NCBI GenBank assembly: GCA_021821185.1
Contig: JAKACU010000061.1
Span: 1-10,279, forward strand
Length of the DNA stretch: 10,279 nt
Source of the DNA: Bacillota bacterium
GTDB taxonomy: Bacteria; Bacillota; Bacilli; Alicyclobacillales; SLC66
Direction of reading: 5' to 3'
Positions 6,050 to 10,279 of this stretch are shown here, one piece after another (the stretch's first letter is position 1; every line of letters begins with the position of its first letter). Both the position numbers and the translations under genes were made by a program. The notes under the pieces are model-generated. The model ran no database searches and had not been told where the DNA came from. It was given only the letters and a program-made list of their open reading frames with translations.

Positions 6050-7724
6050 TAACCCCTCCATCATTTTTTACGGTTTGGCGATATTGTTTCAGGCGATGTA
6101 ACAAATCAACACGCACTTGCCCCAAGAACTCGTAAAGATCATGATAGATTTGATACTGCTTTTTATAATGGAGGGACGCGGCAACAGTAGGTTGGTACCT
6201 ATTTGCATTGTGAGGTGCCAAAGCATGAATGGCATCTTCAATACGGTCAAAACCACCATTTAGTGAGCCTGCAGCAACTGCCCCAAACAACGCAGCTCCT
6301 CTAGCTGGCACCTCTTTTGATGAACGGACTGTTACAGGCAAGCCGCACACGTCGGCATATAACTGCATTAACAGTGGGCTTTTGTATGATAGTCCTCCAC
6401 ATGCCACTAATTCGTCAAAGTGAATACTTTTGGCCTCAAAATTTTCAAGAATTCTCCTTGTTCCAAATGCAATCGATTCAAGAAGTGCTCGATAGATTTC
6501 GTGCGCCTTTGTAGCAAGATCTAGACCAAAAATGGCACCGGTTAAGTTTGCATCTCCTAGCACACTGCGGTTCCCATTCCACCAATCTAGCGCCGTCAGC
6601 CCCGTTTCACCCGGCTTGAGCCGGGCTGCATCTTCTTCCAACACTTCATAAACAGAACGCCCAGTTAGTTGTGCCCGTTCATGATATGTTGCGGGTACAG
6701 CCTCACGCACAAACCATGCCAGCATATCGCCAACTGCTGCCTGCCCGGCTTCGTAGCCGTAATAACCAGGCAGGACTCCGTCGAATACAACCCCTGTCAT
6801 ACCTTTTACGAACGCTTGCACGGAAGAGATGGTCAAATGACAAATCGACGTACCGATGACCATTACCAACGCCCCTGGATGCTCAATGCCCGCACCAGCC
6901 ATGGAAACATGAGCATCAACGTTACCCACAGCTACGGCCACATTGGTCGTTAACCCAATAAGTTTGGCCCAATGTTCGTTTAACATTCCGGCTTTTGTGC
7001 CAACTGGATAGAAGTCTTTGCCAATCAATTGTTCCGGATAGGAGAATTCCGGATAAACATCCTTGAAATATGATGAATCCGGGAATGATCCATCATCGGC
7101 TCGCAAGGCTTTATAACCTGCGGTACAAGAATTTCTACGCAAGCTGCCAGTAAGTTGCCAAACTACCCAATCTGTTGCTTCAACAAAAGCTTCAGAGGCA
7201 TCGTACACCGCCCGATCTTCATCAAAGATCTCTAAAAGCTTGGGAAAATACCATTCCGCCGAAATTCGACCTCCATACCGTGAAAGAAATACCTCTTGAC
7301 GGTTCTGTGCGACTTCATTCATGCGGTCAGCAAACCTTTGCGCAGAATGGTGTTTCCACAGCTTCGGCCATGCATGGGGTCTATTCCGGAATTCATCCAG
7401 CATACATAGAGGCGTCCCATTCTGAAGTGTAGGTAATACCGTACAGGAGGTAAAATCAATTCCAAGTCCTACAACTAAGGCCCCAGAAACTCCCGAATCA
7501 GAAAGCACCGCAGGAATTCCTGTACGAAGCACCTGCAAATAATCTTCTGGATGCTGCAATGCCCAGTCAGCAGGTAGATCTCTAAAATCATCCGGCAATC
7601 TCTTATCTATGACTGCATGCTTATAGGGTACTGCACAAACTGCCACTTCTTCTCCAGTGCTTAGATCAAGCAATACTATACGTCCGGACTCCGTACCATA
7701 ATCCACACCAATTGAGTAACCCAT
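6036..7724 (-). CDS. araB: Ribulokinase
   Basis: A 562-residue FGGY-family sugar kinase that phosphorylates L-ribulose with ATP in the cytoplasm. The N-terminal phosphate-binding GVDYGTESGR (6-15) and the ribulokinase-type GIDFTSCTVLP (88-98) are clear. GNVDAH (267-272) holds the probable catalytic base Asp270. GTSICHL (291-297), YEAGQAAVGD (324-333), ACGGLSYKSPLLMQLYADV (441-459) and ARGAALFGA (474-482) complete the family pattern. The length equals that of Bacillus ribulokinases (about 560). ATG at 7724 has SD AAAGGA 9 nt upstream. It is the first gene of araBDM and is divergent from araR. The leader from the predicted transcription start is about 137 nt. The frame is complete and unbroken. 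Confidence 0.96.
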   Translation of the reverse strand: MGYSIGVDYGTESGRIVLLDLSTGEEVAVCAVPYKHAVIDKRLPDDFRDLPADWALQHPEDYLQVLRTGIPAVLSDSGVSGALVVGLGIDFTSCTVLPTLQNGTPLCMLDEFRNRPHAWPKLWKHHSAQRFADRMNEVAQNRQEVFLSRYGGRISAEWYFPKLLEIFDEDRAVYDASEAFVEATDWVVWQLTGSLRRNSCTAGYKALRADDGSFPDSSYFKDVYPEFSYPEQLIGKDFYPVGTKAGMLNEHWAKLIGLTTNVAVAVGNVDAHVSMAGAGIEHPGALVMVIGTSICHLTISSVQAFVKGMTGVVFDGVLPGYYGYEAGQAAVGDMLAWFVREAVPATYHERAQLTGRSVYEVLEEDAARLKPGETGLTALDWWNGNRSVLGDANLTGAIFGLDLATKAHEIYRALLESIAFGTRRILENFEAKSIHFDELVACGGLSYKSPLLMQLYADVCGLPVTVRSSKEVPARGAALFGAVAAGSLNGGFDRIEDAIHALAPHNANRYQPTVAASLHYKKQYQIYHDLYEFLGQVRVDLLHRLKQYRQTVKNDGGVNDHA

Positions 7725-7738
7725 ACTCTCTGTCCTTT

Positions 7739-7786
7739 CTACTTACGAAGTCGAATCGCATTCCAATCATTAAATGATAGGTACAT
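7739..7786 (-). CDS. Possible 15-codon leader peptide ahead of araB
   Basis: On the araB transcript, ATG at 7786 opens a 15-codon frame (MYLSFNDWNAIRLRK) ending in TAG at 7739, immediately before the araB SD AAAGGA. Only a weak purine run (AAGAAG) precedes its start. Such a frame could couple translation into araB, or be chance. No run of a regulatory amino acid codon is evident. Confidence 0.22.
   Translation of the reverse strand: MYLSFNDWNAIRLRK
7766..7778. repeat. 13-bp palindrome in the araB leader
   Basis: ATCATT-A-AATGAT is a perfect inverted repeat with a single central base, about 83-95 nt downstream of the predicted araB transcription start. It may be a downstream operator, or a short RNA hairpin is possible but weak because it is all A/T-rich. 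Confidence 0.35.
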
Positions 7787-7865
7787 AGTCTTCTTAGTAC
7801 GTTTTTCGCCTTAATGTAATCGAACGTTGCGATCACCGAAGATTTATGCTGATCTAGTACCTAAT

Positions 7866-7883
7866 AAATGATACGTATATTTT
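7866..7883. promoter_or_regulatory. Candidate AraR operator over the araB -10 region
   Basis: An 18-bp imperfect palindrome (minus strand AAAATATACGTATCATTT) is centred on C7874/G7875; seven of nine positions per arm are symmetric. Its core TACGTA agrees with the centre of the known Bacillus AraR box (ATTTGTACGTACAAAT). ACGTATCATTT recurs as ACGTATTATTT at the araA promoter (9326-9336), in the same place relative to the -10. Binding here would block RNA polymerase. Part of the match is the -10 hexamer itself. Confidence 0.5.
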
Positions 7884-7896
7884 GTATAATAGTCAA
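7868..7896 (-). promoter_or_regulatory. Promoter of araBDM
   Basis: On the minus strand TTGACT (7891-7896) and TATCAT (7868-7873) are separated by exactly 17 bp, a near-consensus sigma-A promoter. The predicted start near 7861 gives a 137-nt leader. The -10 lies inside a candidate AraR site. Confidence 0.75.
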
Positions 7897-7946
7897 TATC
7901 AATGTTGGATGAATTTTTAATTGATACGGCTGAAATGTGACGCTCA

Positions 7947-7974
7947 TTGACTTAATCAGAAAGATGCATACAAT
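7947..7974 (+). promoter_or_regulatory. Promoter of araR
   Basis: TTGACT (7947-7952) and TACAAT (7969-7974) are spaced 16 bp, giving a start near 7981 and a leader of about 36 nt before the araR ATG. A second TATAAT on this strand (7885-7890) lacks a good -35. Confidence 0.68.
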
Positions 7975-7988
7975 GTTATGTAGTAACA
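7974..7988. promoter_or_regulatory. Inverted repeat at the araR transcription start, possible autoregulatory site
   Basis: TGTTA (7974-7978) and TAACA (7984-7988) flank a 5-bp centre and straddle the predicted araR start site. A repressor bound here would block its own gene. The arms are short and the sequence differs from the TACGTA-type candidate sites, so this is tentative. Confidence 0.3.
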
Positions 7989-8016
7989 GGTCTATAAATG
8001 GAAGGAACTATGACCA

Positions 8017-9132
8017 ATGTCCAATTCGCGTGAAATTCCGAAATACCAGTGGATACGTGATGAAATCCTCTCCTGGATACATTCAGGTGCCATTAATCCT
8101 GGGGATAAACTACCTATCGAGTCGGAATTAGCTACTCAATTTTCCGCGAGTCGTCAGACAGTTCGACAGGCCGTCGGCGAATTAGTGCAAAAAGGGTACT
8201 TAGAGCGTATCCAAGGTAGCGGAACTTACTTTATCGGTCAGCCAATCGTCAACAATAATCAACCTTCAAGTGGAATTGTGGGCATTGTCACAACGTATAT
8301 TTCTGACTACATTTTTCCCCATATCATTCGTGGCATCGAGGAACGCCTGAGCGCTGAAGGATACAGTCCGCTTTTATTCACTACTCAGAACGATGTCGTT
8401 AGGGAACGAAGGGCACTTGAAGATATCTTGACTAAAGGTGTTGATGGAATCATTGCCGAAGCCACGAAAAGTGCCTATGCAAATCCCAACATCGATCTAT
8501 TCAAACAATTGCAAGCGCGCGGAATTCCAGTTGTCATGATTCATGCCACTTATCCTGATCTCCACATTCCTGTAATTGAAGTTGATGACCGACGCGGATC
8601 CTATTTGGCTGTACGGCATTTAATTGAACTAGGTCACCACCGTATTGGAGCCATCATGAAAATGGATGACCGTCAGGGATTACGGCGCATGGAAGGGTTT
8701 TTATCGGCTTTAAACGAATCTGGGTTGACCTACAACTCTGATCATGTCGCCTTTTATACGACGGAACAACAATCGTCCATTTCAGTAAGCTATGTTCATG
8801 GACTGACACAAATGGATACCGTTGAAAGACCGACCGCAATTTTTTGTTATAACGATTCTATTGCTACCCATTTACTTTCGGCACTTCGCCAGAATGACTT
8901 ATCCGTTCCCGAAGATATTTCTGTAGTAGGGTTTGATGATGCACCAATGGCGTCCCAAAGCTTCCCACCTCTAACCACGATAGAACATCCTAAACATGAG
9001 ATGGGAACGTTAGCTGCAGATACCATCCTGCATTTGATTCGACGAGAACCTGTGAGGGAATTGGTTTATACTTTTAACCCTCACTTAGTCGAGCGTTCAT
9101 CTGTTCGTTCGATGCAAACTTTGGAAGTATAG
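8017..9132 (+). CDS. araR: Arabinose operon repressor AraR (GntR/LacI-type hybrid)
   Basis: A 371-residue transcription factor. Residues 8-75 form a GntR-type winged helix: ESELATQFSASRQTVRQAVGEL (35-56) is the helix-turn-helix and RIQGSGTYF (64-72) the wing. Residues about 85-365 form a LacI/periplasmic-binding-protein-like sugar-sensing domain (GIVGIVTTYISDYIFPHIIRGIEE near the start; FCYNDSIATHLL and VVGFDD near the end). This architecture and length match Bacillus AraR (362 residues), which leaves DNA when L-arabinose binds. The start is ATG 8017 with SD AAGGA 10 nt upstream; an ATG at 8010 reads only seven codons before TGA. It is transcribed divergently from araBDM and ahead of araA, so it is well placed to control both and itself. 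The gene is complete and closed by its own terminator. Confidence 0.95.
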   Translation: MSNSREIPKYQWIRDEILSWIHSGAINPGDKLPIESELATQFSASRQTVRQAVGELVQKGYLERIQGSGTYFIGQPIVNNNQPSSGIVGIVTTYISDYIFPHIIRGIEERLSAEGYSPLLFTTQNDVVRERRALEDILTKGVDGIIAEATKSAYANPNIDLFKQLQARGIPVVMIHATYPDLHIPVIEVDDRRGSYLAVRHLIELGHHRIGAIMKMDDRQGLRRMEGFLSALNESGLTYNSDHVAFYTTEQQSSISVSYVHGLTQMDTVERPTAIFCYNDSIATHLLSALRQNDLSVPEDISVVGFDDAPMASQSFPPLTTIEHPKHEMGTLAADTILHLIRREPVRELVYTFNPHLVERSSVRSMQTLEV

Positions 9133-9165
9133 TTGTACGAGACAGCGTCATGAATATTCGTACAA
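9133..9165. promoter_or_regulatory. Inverted TTGTACGA half-sites just after araR, candidate AraR binding site
   Basis: TTGTACGA (9133-9140) and TCGTACAA (9158-9165) are perfect 8-bp inverted copies, 25 bp apart centre to centre. Each matches the half-site of the Bacillus AraR box. They begin at the first base after the araR stop codon and lie upstream of the araR terminator and about 140 bp before the araA -35, suiting an upstream or looping operator. An RNA hairpin with a 17-nt loop is the alternative. Confidence 0.45.
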
Positions 9166-9182
9166 ACCATTTTAGCATCAGG

Positions 9183-9220
9183 GGCTCCCACTTTTAGTAA
9201 CGATTGGGAGCCTTAGTTTT
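9183..9220 (+). terminator. Intrinsic terminator of araR
   Basis: GGCTCCCA (9183-9190) pairs perfectly with TGGGAGCC (9205-9212) across a 14-nt loop and is followed by TTAGTTTTTAAT. It lies 50 nt past the araR stop and should separate araR from araA, which has its own promoter. Confidence 0.85.
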
Positions 9221-9300
9221 TAATATCACCCGTATTCATGCCACTTATTTGCACAACCACGATATGATCATGCCTCGTATAGGTACAGTCTTTATATATA

Positions 9301-9319
9301 TCATATTGACATTATATGA
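9301..9319. promoter_or_regulatory. Inverted repeat over the araA -35, possible operator
   Basis: TCATAT (9301-9306) and ATATGA (9314-9319) are perfect 6-bp arms around the 7-bp TGACATT, so the repeat covers the -35 hexamer of araA. In such an A/T-rich stretch chance is a real alternative. Confidence 0.33.
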
Positions 9320-9334
9320 ATATGAACGTATTAT
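9306..9334 (+). promoter_or_regulatory. Promoter of araA
   Basis: A consensus -35 TTGACA (9306-9311), 17-bp spacer and -10 TATTAT (9329-9334). The predicted start near 9341 leaves a leader of about 63 nt. The -10 is embedded in ACGTATTATTT (9326-9336), shared with the araB promoter and a candidate AraR contact. Confidence 0.78.
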
Positions 9335-9403
9335 TTCGGTATGAATTTAGTATATTTGTGTATTTATGTGTATCAATTCACCGCATTTGAAGGAGGAAAT
9401 ATC

Positions 9404-10279
9404 ATGTTAACCAGCAAATCCTACGAATTTTGGTTTTTGACGGGGAGTCAGCATTTGTACGGCGAAGACACCCTTAACGAAGTAGCAGCACATGCAAAAC
9501 AAATAGCGCAAGCCCTGGACCAAGATAATACTGTCCCCTACCATATCGTATGGAAACCCGTGCTGACGACACCGGATGCCATTCGTACGATTTGCATGGA
9601 GGCCAATTCGCATGATGAGTGCGCTGGTGTCATCACGTGGATGCATACGTTTTCACCTGCTAAAATGTGGATTGCTGGACTTTCTCTTTTGCGTAAACCG
9701 ATGCTCCACCTGCATACACAATTTAATCGAGATATCCCCTGGAATACGATTGACATGGATTTTATGAACCTGAATCAATCAGCACACGGGGACCGCGAGT
9801 TTGGGTTTATGGGGACACGTTTGGGTGTTGCGAGAAAAGTCGTCGTAGGGCATTGGGAAGAGCCTGAAGCAAGGCAGAGAATAGGCAATTGGATGTACAC
9901 TGCCGTGACGTTTGTTGAAGGTCACAATCTCAAGGTTGCCCGGTTTGGCGACAACATGCGTGATGTAGCCGTAACAGAGGGCGACAAAGTAGAAGCACAG
10001 ATTCGCTTTGGTTGGTCTGTGAATGGTTACGGGATTGGCGATCTTGTCGATGTGATGCGAGACATTACAGATGCTGAAGTAAATCATCTGTTTGAAGAAT
10101 ACTGTGAACTCTACGACATGACTGAGGCAGCGTTAAAACCCGGTTCTGTGCAAGACGCGGTAAAAGAACAGGCCAAAATTGAGCTTGGCCTCAAGGCCTT
10201 TCTCACGCAGGGCGGATACACGGCTTTCACAACCACGTTTGAAGACCTGTATGGCATGAAACAGCTCCCAGGTCTTGCC
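9404..10279 (+). CDS. araA: L-arabinose isomerase, partial: C-terminus beyond right edge
   Basis: The first 292 codons, open to the right edge, of an enzyme usually about 500 residues long that isomerises L-arabinose to L-ribulose with manganese, the first step of the pathway. The start, FWFLTGSQHLYGEDTL (residues 7-22), is highly characteristic, as are GVITWMHTFSPAKMWI (75-90), LHTQFNRDIPW (103-113), the segment FMNLNQSAHGDREFGFMGTR (119-138) and FTTTFEDLYGMKQLPGLA at the cut. The metal-binding Glu and His residues of the family lie beyond the edge and cannot be checked. The SD AAGGAGGAAATATC before ATG 9404 is near ideal, suggesting strong translation. It has its own promoter and follows araR, unlike B. 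subtilis, where araA heads one araABDLMN operon. Confidence 0.96.
   Translation, partial: MLTSKSYEFWFLTGSQHLYGEDTLNEVAAHAKQIAQALDQDNTVPYHIVWKPVLTTPDAIRTICMEANSHDECAGVITWMHTFSPAKMWIAGLSLLRKPMLHLHTQFNRDIPWNTIDMDFMNLNQSAHGDREFGFMGTRLGVARKVVVGHWEEPEARQRIGNWMYTAVTFVEGHNLKVARFGDNMRDVAVTEGDKVEAQIRFGWSVNGYGIGDLVDVMRDITDAEVNHLFEEYCELYDMTEAALKPGSVQDAVKEQAKIELGLKAFLTQGGYTAFTTTFEDLYGMKQLPGLA

Noticed and set aside
6050..6064. Extending araD to the ATG at 6064
   Set aside because: That ATG overlaps the SD itself and has no SD of its own; family members start close to the MLEEL segment.
7815..7829. TGTAATCG sequence as a CcpA cre site
   Set aside because: It matches the first half of the cre consensus, but the second half lacks the required CA and the symmetry.
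7921..7949. TTGATA at 7921 as the araR -35
   Set aside because: The -10 at the right spacing is TCATTG, far from consensus; the TTGACT/TACAAT pair downstream is much better.

Overview
The window looks like part of a chromosome from a low-to-mid GC Gram-positive bacterium (Bacillota). The evidence is strong GGAGG-type ribosome binding sites, compact intrinsic terminators, a GntR/LacI-hybrid AraR repressor, an araM gene beside the arabinose genes and a split b6-type cytochrome b. An Alicyclobacillaceae-like organism would fit, but that is a guess from gene style, not something the sequence proves. No tRNA, rRNA, CRISPR array, transposase or integrase is visible.

Layout, left to right. (1) Positions 1-1550, minus strand: the N-terminal 516 codons of a family 3 glycoside hydrolase that runs off the left edge. 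(2) 1609-1641: a strong terminator. (3) 1662-3686, minus strand: a tight four-gene respiratory operon. In order of transcription it encodes a 38-residue one-helix membrane protein, a four-helix cytochrome b6-like subunit, an unusual cytochrome b C-terminal-half (subunit IV-like) protein with a large extracytoplasmic insertion and a Cys-rich tail, and a 68-residue two-helix membrane protein. The first three overlap by 4 nt each. No Rieske protein or cytochrome c is encoded next to them. (4) 3696-4066: intergenic, with a likely promoter for the respiratory operon and short TTTCAA repeats. (5) 4067-7724, minus strand: araB-araD-araM (ribulokinase, ribulose-5-phosphate 4-epimerase, glycerol-1-phosphate dehydrogenase-like). 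(6) 7725-8016: a divergent control region with recognisable promoters both ways. (7) 8017-9132, plus strand: araR, followed by inverted TTGTACGA half-sites and a terminator. (8) 9306-9334: a near-consensus promoter. (9) 9404 to the right edge, plus strand: araA, the first 292 codons of L-arabinose isomerase.

The arabinose genes form one pathway. AraA converts L-arabinose to L-ribulose, AraB phosphorylates it, and AraD epimerises L-ribulose-5-phosphate to D-xylulose-5-phosphate. AraR probably represses both araA and araBDM. The GH3 enzyme could supply sugar by cleaving oligosaccharides, but it is separated from the ara genes by the respiratory operon and its substrate cannot be read from the sequence.

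The most unusual part is the respiratory operon. The cytochrome b half keeps all four haem histidines with b6-type spacing, but has Ser where b6/Bacillus QcrB proteins have the haem-binding Cys. The partner subunit lacks a PEWY motif, carries roughly 190-200 extra residues on the outer face, and ends in a CxxCx5C...C motif on the inner face. This suggests a divergent quinol-oxidising or quinone-reducing complex rather than a standard bc/b6f complex.
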